Assembly: GCA_009602725.1 (NCBI GenBank)
Contig: WELB01000083.1
Span: forward strand, 139,238-187,334
Length of the DNA: 48,097 nt
Reading direction: 5' to 3'
Source: Spirogloea muscicola
Lineage: Eukaryota > Streptophyta > Zygnematophyceae > Spirogloeales > Spirogloeaceae
Part shown: in pieces, positions 10,701 to 21,300 of the stretch
Position numbering within the stretch: the first letter of the stretch is position 1
Layout: each line of letters starts with the position of its first letter
Made by a program: the position numbers and the translations under genes
Notes under the pieces: model-generated
What the model was told of the DNA's origin: nothing
The model's input: the letters and a program-made list of their open reading frames with translations, nothing else
Databases searched by the model: none

Positions 10701-13700
10701 ACACCATGTGTCTCTGGTCCTAAGAGGTGAGGAAATGGCGCCTTTCTGGGAGAGTCAAGAAAGTGGCGATGGCCACATGTCTTAATCGTAGCCCCAGAAT
10801 GAGCAGCCCTCATCACAGCAACTTATGGTGATGAAGGAGATACTAGCAGGACATAACGATTATGCTTCTTAGAAGCCGGAGTTGTTGGTCACATCGCCAC
10901 TGCAAGTGACTTTTGCACGTGTTGCCTGAATGGGATGCGCCCTCTAGTTACCTTGGAGGGCAGTGTAGTACCTGACCAGTAACTGTACTGCAGCTTGCAG
11001 ATTTGTGTGGCAGTAGTGAATGTCTTTTGTCACATTGCAGTTTAATATTAGACTTCACTTGTCTTTCTTTATGTATGAGAGGCACTGTTACCTAAATTGA
11101 CTCAGTGCCTTGTATATTTCGCAGGCCTCATGACAGGGTTCCCATTTCAGAGATGAAGAGCGATTGGCATGCTTGCCTAGACAACAAAGTGGGCTTCAAG
11201 GTGCGTAACTATGTTACCTGGAATTGCCAACTTGTGTTGCGTATTGCTTTGGAACAGGGCTCCGCATAGGCACTGCAGGGCTTCACCCCTGCCACTCAAG
11301 AGCAACTGCTTTGGGACAGGGCTCCGCATAGGCACCGCAGGGCTTCACCCCTGCCACTCAAGAGCAACTGTAACGGCTGGGACTGTAATGGTTGCAACAG
11401 TCTCGATGATTGCACGCACTTGATCACTGCCTTCCTTCCAGGGTTTTGCCATCCCTAAGGAAGAACAAGGCAAGGTCTCCAAGTTCACATTTGATGGTCA
11501 AGAGGAGGAGCTCAAGCACGGCAGTGTGGTCATTGCTGCTATCACAAGCTGCACCAATACGTCCAATCCATCTGTCATGTTGGGAGCAGGCCTTGTTGCC
11601 AAGAAGGCCACTGAGCTTGGGCTACAGGTGAGCGGCTCTGCACCATGTGTCCTGTCTGTAGCTTTTGTGGCAGGAGAGAGGGCCTAGTACTACCAATAGA
11701 TTTTGGAATCTCTGATGTGGTTGAGATTGCAGCAACCTTGAAGTGAGGGGTAGACGTAGACGTCACCATGGGAGGCTCTCACCTCCTCTCTGGGTACATG
11801 CAGGTGAAGCCCTTTGTGAAGACCAGCCTTGCGCCAGGATCTGGTGTTGTCACTAAATATCTGGAGAAGAGGTGAGCCTTGCAGGGTGCCTCAGAGTTGA
11901 CAAATTGAACAAATCAAACTTCGTTTGCGTATAGCCACACGAGGAGGCAATCTGCCTAAGCACTTTCCAGAGTTCAGTTGGTCAAGCAGTGCTACCTTAC
12001 AAGTTTCTGCCAAACCGAGCTTCATACAAAATGTAGCATCATACTTTGAGCTTGTAAGCGTAACAGCTAACCTTGAATTCTTTCGGAGGCCGCCAACATT
12101 GTCCATCGCCTGGCTATTGTGGCATTGGCAGTGGGCTGCAGCCTTACCTTGACAAACAGGGCTTCAGCCATGTCGGATATGGTTGCACTACTTGCATTGG
12201 CAACTCTGGAGAGATCAATGAAGCAGTCGCGTCGGCCATTACAGATGGTGGTGAGTCTTATTCTAGGCGAGAAAGATTGGGAGCACTAAGAGAAGTCTTT
12301 GCATTGGCTGCAGTAAGCATTGGCTGCAGTAAGCAAGAGCTTGGCTCCATCAATGACATTCTCCTCTTGTGGGGACTGGTGCTCCCTCAGATATTGTGGC
12401 TGCGGCTGTCCTATCCGGCAATAGGAACTTTGAAGGCCGTGTACATCCTCTGACACGAGCCAACTACCTTGCCTCTCCTCCTCTGGTCGTAGCATACGCA
12501 CTTGCTGGCACGGTGAGTATGCATGCCAACTCCTGCCCTTGGAGTGACCGAGAAAGGAGATGAAGGTTGAGACAAGGCTTTACCTCGATCATGTATCGAC
12601 ACTCTACAATTTTCTAGACCATTATGCCAATATCAAGGTTTTGAGCACTGACACTGTGTGTCTGTCCACAACTGAGCGCAGGTAGACATTGATTTTGAGT
12701 CGGAGCCTATCGGCCAGGGTAAGGACGGGCCAGTCTTTCTGCGTGACATCTGGCCGACCACCCAGGAGGTTGCCGAGGTGGGCACGAGCTCGACAAGCTA
12801 GGCGTCATGTTGAATTGGCTTTGAAATCGAAGAATGTAACGAAATCACATCTGTTGTTGACTTTGTATTATGAACTTTTGACAGTGGATTCTCAGCACGC
12901 TGCCCTGTGCGTTGTGATCAGACTGTAGAGAAGTCGGTCCTGCCCGAATTCTTCACAGAGACGTACAAGGCTATCACCGAGGGCAACACGATGTGGAACA
13001 GTCTGCCAGTTGCTGAAGGAGCCTTGTACCAGTGGGACCCCAACTCCACCTACGTGCACGATCCCCCTTTCTTCAAGACAATGTCGAAAGACGCCCCTGG
13101 CGGCCATGGGGTCAAGGATGCCTACTGCCTTTTGAACTTTGGAGACTCCATCACCACCGATCACATCTCTCCTGCTGGTTAACTCTCCTGTTTCTGACAG
13201 TTCTTCGGATTTGCTTGATGCTATCAGATGCTAGGAGAAGTCTCTCAAGATCATGTGACAAGCAGATATGTAGGTGTTTAAAAGGTTTGTCCCTGTAACT
13301 CCAACGTGCCCGTCTGATGTTGTCTTCTGACTCTCACAGGTAATATTCAGAAGGACAGTGCTGCTGCCAAGTTTTTGAACTCGCACGGTGTTGAGCGCAA
13401 GGACTTCAACTCATACGGGTCACGACGTGGGAATGACGAGATTATGGCTCGGGGGACTTTCGCGAACATTCGGATTGTCAACAAGTTCCTCGGTGGAGAA
13501 GTTGGACCACGAACAATCCATGTGCCCTCGAAGCAGAAGATGTTTGTCTTTGATGCAGCCTCTGTAAGCAGTTCGCTTCTCATCACCCACAGACACTTTG
13601 AACTCTGTGAGGTGGAGATGCTGAATAGGCGAAGCTTCTCAGCCACTGCTGGCACACTTTGATCTTCTTGTCAGATGCCGAACGGCCGAAAGCTGTTGAC

Positions 13701-14884
13701 GCCGATGAATGTATCAGAGCATGTCTGCTTCCAAAGAGTGTCGCTGCCGCTGTATCAGTATCAAGCAGAAGAGTGTGAAGAAGCTGCCTGATACTTTTGT
13801 GCCTTTCTTCAGAAATATATGGAGGAGGGTGTCCCTACAATCATCCTGGCAGGTGCTGAGTACGGCAGTGGCAGCTCCCGTGATTGGGCTGCGAAGGGAC
13901 CATACCTGCAGGTGACCTCATTGCCAGCTCGAGTGGTGTATCCAGTCTTGAAAGTAACTGTATAAGATGGGGTTGTGCTGGGCACTTCTGTCACAGTCGC
14001 AGTTGCTCACAGTTGCTCTACATCCTTGAAAGGTCCTGGAGGACTTCACAGTCACAGTCAATGACAGGGTGTCACTTGTTCTTGCATAGCTGTGTAGCAA
14101 TGTGCTATGTAACTCCTGAGAAGCGCATCTGAAAGCAACGAAAAGTGATGCGCTGAGAGCAGGGGGTGAAGGCCGTCATTGCCAAGAGCTTTGAGCGAAT
14201 CCATCGCAGCAATCTGGTGGGCATGGGCATCATTCCCCTTTGCTTCAAGCTGGGGCAGGATGCCGAGTCGCTGGATCTGACTGGGTATGAGAAGTACACC
14301 ATAGATCTCCCCCCGGTGTCTGAGATCAAGCCCGGCATGGACGTGAGCGTGAAGACCGACAATGGAAAGGAATTCCCTGCCACTCTCCGATTTGACACGC
14401 AGGTATTCCCCCCCCCGTTTCTCTGCACTTGATGATTGAGGCCCCCGCTCACCTTGTGTGGCAGTTCCTCAGTTTTCACAAGAGATTGTGTCTCGAAATT
14501 GTCAAAGTGTCATTGTTCACTGCTGGCCTTCACATGAAGATTGGTTTGGGATTGGGTATTCGCTATACATGCAGTTGTTGAGTCTTGGCTTGGATGTAGG
14601 CAACATACGTTGGCAGGAATGTCCTAGTGTCATTCCGCTTCAGGCGGCCCTTTAGAAGGGGTCCGAGTTGCCTATGCTCCTCTCGTGCGCTCTTCGTGAC
14701 CTCTTCCGGTTTGACACTTAGATGCATAGCATCCTTGTGTGCTGTCATGCTAAAATGTCGTTGTCTCCTTGTCTTGAAGAGCTTATTGACTTTACATTCG
14801 TCCTTCTAGGTGGAGCTCACTTATTTCCAACATGGCGGGATCCTGCACTACGTGCTCCGCCAACTTCTTGAAGGCAGCAAGTAG
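7750..14884 (+). CDS. ACO: Aconitate hydratase (aconitase)
   Basis: Interconverts citrate and isocitrate through cis-aconitate using a [4Fe-4S] cluster. Twenty-one exons in phase give 898 residues, collinear with plant aconitase: 7750-7753, 7977-8081, 8434-8594, 8783-8875, 9205-9390, 9525-9686, 9840-9984, 10155-10297, 10387-10443, 10647-10726, 11125-11200, 11442-11627, 11804-11871, 12132-12250, 12391-12512, 12682-12777, 12922-13177, 13340-13563, 13813-13911, 14163-14402, 14810-14884. Cluster cysteines are 441 (ITSCTNTSN), 507 and 510 ([12 protein letters not shown]), the spacing of the IRP1/plant cytosolic class. Also seen: [36 protein letters not shown] and [16 protein letters not shown]. 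The ATG in ACCATGG gives MAHTNPF, like the cytosolic plant start. The GC-rich frame upstream is open from 7432 but has no ATG, and an N lies at 7551, so a transit peptide cannot be judged. Confidence 0.95.
11246..11370. repeat. Tandem duplication of 62 bp in aconitase intron 11
   Basis: Two nearly identical 62-bp units (starting 11246 and 11308), both containing GGGCTCCGCATAGGCAC and TTCACCCCTGCCACTC. Differences are few, so the duplication looks recent. Confidence 0.8.
12303..12334. repeat. Perfect 16-bp tandem duplication in aconitase intron 14
   Basis: The unit ATTGGCTGCAGTAAGC occurs twice in direct succession (12303-12318 and 12319-12334). Confidence 0.85.
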
Positions 14885-14966
14885 TCCAGCAAAAGAAAGC
14901 TGACACTTATTGTCAACCTCGTGAAGGCAGCAAGTAGTCCATGCAAAAGAATCCTGACACATATTT
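14868..14966 (+). repeat. Direct repeat spanning the aconitase stop codon
   Basis: The segment covering the last codons and stop (GAAGGCAGCAAGTAGTCC at about 14870) recurs about 53 bp downstream (about 14923), followed in both by AAAAGAA and CTGACAC. The second copy lies in the 3' flank and is not translated. Confidence 0.8.
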
Positions 14967-15813
14967 CCACAGAACTACTCGAGGATATGACAAAGGTTAA
15001 GTAACAGTTAGAATGAGGTGGACGCGCTTTCAGAGTTGTGTGGGTTGGTAGTGGCTCGCTCGGGTAGCTCTTGAAATGGAGTTGCCTGGCAGCAGCGCCC
15101 TCTCTTGCGCGCTGTTATTTAGGCCTGTTGAGGCGGATTTGCGCCAACTTTGCTGAAGCAGCTTCTTCTGCAGTGGCAACCCCCCCACTGCAGAGAATAT
15201 TTGTGAAGCTAAGTGGGTGGGGCAAGTGCCAACATGCTGTAATCCTGGAGGAGCACTCTCATGTTACTTGTCCGTAAATATTTGTTTGAAGCTTGTGGAA
15301 GCGTGGGCCCCTCCGATTTGCCTAATCCTCAGCATTCCTTGTCAACCAGCAAGTTGCTGCTGCAATTTTCCTGAGATGTGCACTCATAGCGGATCACTGA
15401 GGGTGATTAGGATTGTCAGATGCTAATTAACAGGGGGACTGAGGGTGCTCAGGGTTGTCAAATGCTAATCAACAGGGGGCTGCTCGCAGTCTGTCAATTT
15501 CTATATGTCCTGGTATGTCGTGCCTGTTGAGCTTTAGACTACCAGGTGTGAGACGATGAAGGTGTCCAGCTTAGATTCTGGACTTAAGATGCCAGGGTTT
15601 TGGACACCAGAGAGACTATCTCGATCGCCTGCTGCCAGTGAAGATGGTAGTCCCCATCCCCTCAAATGCAACGTATTAGGCACCAGCCCTGGCCACTTCA
15701 CACCATCATCTGGTCCCTGCATGCCGCCGGGCCATGCAAAGTTCCACGTCTTGAGCCAAATCTTCAGAAGTGCCTGCATTCTTAGGATGGACTTCTTCAA
15801 GCGTGCTGCTGCC
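14885..15813. other. Intergenic region between convergent aconitase and ferredoxin-like genes
   Basis: No gene recognised. It must contain the 3' UTRs and polyadenylation signals of two convergent genes. It includes the stop-region repeat (to 14966) and a 42-bp tandem pair at 15396-15479. An open frame on the plus strand from 15556 runs antisense through the ferredoxin-like gene and has no family resemblance. Confidence 0.5.
15396..15479. repeat. Two tandem 42-bp units
   Basis: Units 15396-15437 and 15438-15479 both begin ACTGAGGGTG and end AACAGGGGG, with a handful of substitutions between them. Confidence 0.8.
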
Positions 15814-16923
15814 TTACCTGCGCCTGTAGGTGGTGGCAGGGTGGAAGGGGGGGGTGCGGACTTTGGGGGGATAGCGGAAGGCACTCACCAAGCTTCATCG
15901 CTGTCCAGCACCAGGCAGGAGAGTGCCGCTCTCCCACTGCAGCACCAGTGTATCCGGATGGGGAAGAAGATGAGAGGGAGTGATGAAGTAATCAAAGAGG
16001 GAGGACTGAGGATAGGATGCAAGTTGGAGAACGATGAAACATTTGCTTCTTGCAATGGAGGCAGGCAATCAAGGTATGTGTGGCCAAGAAGGGAAATGTC
16101 AGCAGTGACCGCGGCGGTGCAGTGAGCCACTCACGCAGGCACGGGGACCATGCAGGAGCGCACGACTTCACCACCATCGACTTCCACAGTGCACACGTCG
16201 CACTGGCCCGTGAGGCAGAAGCGGTTGTCAATCTTGAGCGCGCCGGCGTCTACTGCCGCCTTGAGCAGGCTCGACCCCTCCTGCAGGAAGGCGGCGCTCG
16301 GCCCGCAGGCGGCTTATCAGCTCAGAGGCCGCCACTGCCTGCCGTCAGCTGGCTGGCAGCGGTGAAGGGCAGAGGGCAAGCCAACCGGCGCAATGCAGGT
16401 ATCGCCGTGGGGCTCCCACGTGATGTCCACCAGCGGTCCCGCGGTGACGTTGTCATTGAGGAATGCACCCTCTGGAAGCCTGCGCCGCCGCCGCCGCCAT
16501 GGCAAACACGGCATGGACCTCAGCATTGGGGTTCTGCAGCAGCTGCCGCCTCCATGGCTACGACTCGAGGATAGAAGGGCCTGAGCTTCCACTAGGTTTT
16601 CTGGGTGCTCACCCGCGCTCCTTGCCAGTGGCGGCGGCGAGGAAGTACTCCTCGCGCAGCTCCGCGCCCGACTTCTTGCGCGGTGGCGCCTCCGCAGCCG
16701 AGGCCCGCGCCCCAATGCGGCGGCCAGCGCCGCTGCCAGCTGAGGGTTGACGCAGTCGCAGCTGCGGGGCGCGCCGGCGCCGCCTGGGATCGCCCAGCAC
16801 TGCGGCGGCTATGGCTCGGCCACTGGCGGTGGCGGCAACGACGACGGCGCAGCGGCTGCCAGACGGCCCAAGAGGCAGCGCCCCGCAGGACGGCGCCACC
16901 GCCGTCGCCGCGGCCGCCGCCAT
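15814..16923 (-). CDS. Plastid-type 2Fe-2S ferredoxin-like protein
   Basis: Predicted 202-residue electron-transfer protein. Exons on the minus strand: 16923-16613, 16479-16386, 16280-16135, 15936-15889, 15823-15814; phases agree. The N-terminal ~70 residues are Ala/Arg/Ser-rich, like a plastid transit peptide. The ferredoxin fold starts near LVDITWEPHGDT and APEGSSLLKAAVDAGA. Cluster ligands follow the plant-type pattern C-x4-C-x2-C-x12-C: Cys157, 162 and 165 in FCLTGQCDVC, and Cys178 in VVRSC. The start is the ATG at 16923; the reading frame continues upstream without another ATG. The final exon is only 10 nt (ending WRR) and is the weakest part of the model. It resembles the 2Fe-2S ferredoxin-like superfamily proteins of plants rather than photosynthetic ferredoxin I; its partner is unknown. 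Confidence 0.75.
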
Positions 16924-17264
16924 GCTCCGGCCGAGCCGGCCTGCGGCGAACTCGTGGGCGCCCACAAAGCCCGCGCCCTGCAGCAGCTCTCCGGAGGCTG
17001 CGCGCTTTGCCCACGCTGGGCTGCGCTGCCGCTGCCCGTCTCCACCGCCTGGCGCGCAACGTGGGCTTGCTTCTCGGGGCTGGCCTGGGGGTTGGGGCTG
17101 TGACTGTGGCTGGCCGTGTCATGGGGGGGGGGGGGGAGGGAAGGAAGTGAGCTCGTCCGACGACTCATCCAGTAGAGGGCGACGGCTTTGATTGGCCAGC
17201 CCAGAGATAAACGGCATGGAACAGACTTCGAAGGGGTCAGAAGGCATTGCCTGTGAAGGGACAG
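16924..17264. other. GC-rich 5' flank of the ferredoxin-like gene
   Basis: Probable promoter/leader of the minus-strand ferredoxin-like gene. It contains a run of 12 or more G at about 17126-17138. Long overlapping open frames here are a consequence of GC richness. No other gene seen. Confidence 0.4.
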
Positions 17265-17440
17265 GAGCCTAGCTTCTCTGACCTGAGGATGCTTCGTAGG
17301 GGTTACTGAGTAATACGTAGCTGCTTCGTTTCTTGTTGTGCTTGTTTTCCTTAGCGCTTGCCCTGGCCCCCTTCTCGTACTTTGTTCATTCTTCTTTGGG
17401 CTGGCTTTTCCAGCCCCGATACTCAATGGGCGAGCCTTTC
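17265..17440 (+). mobile_element. LINE-like 3' tail fragment
   Basis: Begins with the family's terminal coding signature (TCTCTGACCTGAGGATGCTT...GGGGTTACTGAG, 17276-17311) and continues with the shared leader of the tail, then the hairpin GGGCTGGCTTTTCCAGCCC (about 17398-17417) and the ATGGGCGAGCC box. Only about 175 bp of the element is present, with coding potential limited to the last few codons. Confidence 0.6.
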
Positions 17441-18305
17441 CCTGTTTGAGGCCAGCCCAAAGAGGTAAGCTCTCCCAGAGGGGGCCGGAAATCGCTGATA
17501 AACACAAGCAAGCAAGTACCATGTAGGATAGTCACTTTGTAAGATCACTGAGTAAGAAGTGAGATACTTAGCAGCCGCAAGTCAGGAAGACCGACCAACA
17601 GAAAGCAGTCCCTTGACGAAAGCCAGAGGCTGCAGCTAGAGCATGGCCAGCACGCAGATGCAAGGCGCGGGCCACGGACCGATGGAGGGATATGGACAGG
17701 CGCATGCAAAAGACCTGCGCTGACGAGCCAGCGGCATTGAAGTCGGCCTCTGGCCCTGCCAGCGGGACAGCTTGGCGCGCAAGCCAGGTCTAGCTACTGA
17801 GGTCAGATACTCCGTGCACATCGATGGCTAGTAAAAATGTCTCGTCCTTTTCCGGGTGGTCTGCATACTTGGCCTACTTGGCCTCTGGTCACTATAATTG
17901 AAGAGGTCTTGATTGGCACAGCACTTAGACCTGTTAAATCCACGGCAAAAGTGAGACCACAGTTGGTGTCTCTTTGAAGAACACGATCCGAGGCTCTGGG
18001 CGTTGCTGCCTGTCTGTCTTGCTAAGCGTGCATTGACCACCATGGGAAGTACGTCTTCATATCTATCCTGATTAAGCTCAAGCTCTGAAATAATAGCCAA
18101 AGCCGACACAGAGCACAGCGTCCAACGACAAATAGCTGCCAGCTTCAGGGCCCATCAACGCCAGCCAAACACGTATCCTCGGTATTATCCTGATCGCTGA
18201 GGTAGTGATCATGACATAGACCTGGCGGAAAAAGCCCGGCATACATCTGCAACCACTGCTAGAAGATCATGCGGTCAAATACTTGGCAAGTACCATCTTA
18301 TCAAG
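17441..18305. other. Unassigned intergenic sequence
   Basis: No recognisable gene. Short open frames on both strands show no family resemblance. The segment 17445-17520 (GGCCAG...GGGGCCGGAAATCG) resembles the ends of the repeat seen at 39520-39560. The right part is the 3' flank of the photolyase/hydrolase gene. Confidence 0.4.
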
Positions 18306-21300
18306 TCAAAGCTGGCTACTGTCCCCCAGCAATGCCTTGAGGGGGTCGGTGGCTGCCACAGCGACCTCCTCCTCGAGAATTTCGAGGACGTCTACAGGGG
18401 CCAGGGCAGCAGCATCGTCCAAGGCACGCCTCTCTGCAGCCTCCTCCTCAGCTGTGGAGATGGTGGAGTATGAAGCTCTTGCAAACTTGTCAATGTGCTG
18501 GCACACCAGGTCTGGTACCTCGTCGTGTGGACAATGACCTGCAACCTCGAGCAACACAATCAGCTCAACTTTCAGATGATGATACTTCGGAGGAGTACAT
18601 CACCTCCACTGACAAGCCAAAGAAGCTCCCACTGTTCACAAATTTCCTCAGGCTTAAGTGAGCTTCAAGACCCTGAAGCATATTTTGACCCTGATATATT
18701 TTTCTTCTTACACCCATTCAAGTGACAAATCTTCGAATCCTAGACCCTACTGACCACTAGGCCCAACACCCTCAATGACATTTCAACACCCTTCCCTCTC
18801 CTTGCAATGTAGGCAACTACACAATATTGACACCCATTGAACTCTGTGGAACCTGCAGTTCATCTGCAAACTTCCTGTGAATTTGTCACCCTTCCCAAGG
18901 CACTCCCACCCCAATGCTGACTTACAAAGTATATCACATTCTCAGTAGACTAGGGCGCCCTGACAGACGACAAAACGGGAGCTTGGTTGACGCCGCAGCT
19001 TGGAGGTCTCCAGCTTCCAGCTGCATGAAAGACGTGCTGCGGCAGACCGGCCATGAAGCGGTATGAGCCACGCCTCGGTGAGGAGGCATGGCTCATACGA
19101 TTCCTTTGGAGCCCGGCGCTGCGCCGCCGACCGCAATGGTGACCCAGACCTACCACCTGGCTTGAACCCATGCTTCGGCTTGTAGCGCTTCGCAGATGAA
19201 GAACCCAACTTGTCCCCGTCTTCCTCACGTAGGAAGCACTCGCGCGTCAGGTACATCGAGAATGATTGCCATTCAATTAAATTTCTCCAAGGTTGTCACC
19301 GGCTGGAAGGTGGTCTTGTCAACTTACGACATCACAGCCACGTGCTGAGGCAGACCGGCCTTAAACCACTGCACTTGATCCTTGGCATCCATGGATCTGC
19401 ACATCACCGACAATATGTGGAAGTGCTGGACGTAGTTCTCGAAGTCATCACCTAGCATGCGAATCACATCAATCTTGTTGCGGGCCTTCAGCTCCGCATG
19501 CACTTCACCCGGTCGTTGACCTCAATGTACGGTGAAGTGCATGCGGGGCTGAAGGAGCTGAAGGCCTGCAACAAGCTTGATGTGATCCGCATGCGATGAT
19601 GTGATCCGCATGCGAGGCATTGACTTCGAGGACTACATCCGGCGCTTCCATATGTTGTTGGTGAAGTGCGGATCCATGGATGCCAAGGATCAAGTGCAAC
19701 GGACTAAGGCCGGTCTGCCGCAGCACGTGGCTGTGATGTCGCAATTTGACAAGACCACCTTCCAGCCAGTGACAAACTTGGAGTAATTCAGCAATCATTT
19801 TCGATGTACTTGCCGCGCAAGCGCTTCCAAGCGTGAGAAAGATGGGGACAAGTCGGGGCCTTCATCCGCGAAGCACTACAAGCCCAAGCATGGATTCAAG
19901 CCAGGTGGTAGGTCTGGGCCACCATCACGGTCGGCGGCGCAGCGCCAAGCTCCAAAGAAATTGTATGAGCCATGCCTCCTCACTGAGGCGTGGCTCATAC
20001 AATTCCTTTGGGGCCCGGCGCTGCATGCCGCTCTGCCAAGTTGTCCCAGTAACTAGCTGGCCCCTCAAGGTGATGCTTTACAGTCCTCCGTCGGGTCATA
20101 GCATGACAATAATGTGACAGTGACAGGACAATGTTCGGACCTTTACATGACGATCATGGAAGGCAAGGAGACAAGCAAGTAACAGTGAGGACACCTCACC
20201 TGCATCTAAAAACTCAAGGGCAACACCTGGGCAGCATGCTTTCAGGGCGTTCGCACGGGCGACAGCATCATTGAGGGGGTCAAATTTTCCCTGTAAAATT
20301 GGATAGCCAATATGCATAGTCAACAGGGTAAAAGCGTCCCCTTGTGAAGCAACTTCGTTGTGGCCCGCAGCAGGGCATATTCGACACGGAGACGAACTCA
20401 GAACACATGTCTCCTCACAAGGACACGAGATGGCTGCTTGACTGCCTCACTGGAGCTCCACATACATCAAGAAGTGCTCACTTGTAGACTTAAAACACAG
20501 CTCTGGTGCTTTGAAGAATTCTCATGGACCTTCAGCGAGGCAGTCAAGCAGTCAAAGCATGACTTTATGAGTATATCAGAGCAGCCTTATTGGTGGGTCA
20601 AGGCGATGCATGAGGGCTCACGAAGAAACTCACACCTGGAGGACTAGAACTGGTCCTCCATATTGGTCAATGAGCTGATTCAAAGGCCTGGGCTTTGGTA
20701 GGTAGAAGGCGCTTTCAACAACCTCTAGAGCGCCTGGGTCGTGAGACTGATCTGTAAGTCAAGGTTGAGTTTGTACTTACAGCTCGTACAAATTGAACAA
20801 TGATGCGTACAGGAGGTATTAAGGAGCTGTAAATTGCAGAGCATAGGTGGCAATTCATGCAAATGCACAGTGCAAAATTCTGGGTAGGATACAGCCCGTA
20901 TGATTTCTTGCACAAGCCACTGGTCTGCCCTTGACGTATCCTGTGGAAACAAGAAGAGAAGTTTTATGATGGAAACGACATGCAACTTATCAATATCCAT
21001 ACATCAATCAGTCACATAGTAACAGTAAGCTGCAATACTGCCCTGACATAGGCCAAGCTACCTGACCCATTTGCAAGGACAATGAGGTCGTGCTCCAGAG
21101 TGGACCTTGGGATAGCAGCGCTTCAGAATGCGACTGACGTTGGATTGTAGATAAAAGAAAAGGATTCGAGACAGGAACCAGGCAACAATGTAGGGAGCTC
21201 CACGTGATGGCGCCTGACTTTCCTGCAGCACGATACAAGTTTGCAGACTGCTTATGTATTCTTTCGTAATGAACTTCAGCAGTAAATAGGAGACAACAAA

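Noticed and set aside
13668-13720. Possible extra aconitase exon (MPNGRKLL)
   Set aside because: Exon 18 joins exon 19 (KYMEEG) in phase with the exact family length; an insertion would break the conserved FDAA-x-KY spacing.
16592-17522. Several long frames antisense or out of frame to the ferredoxin-like first exon
   Set aside because: Only the frame starting at 16923 splices into the cluster-binding exons.
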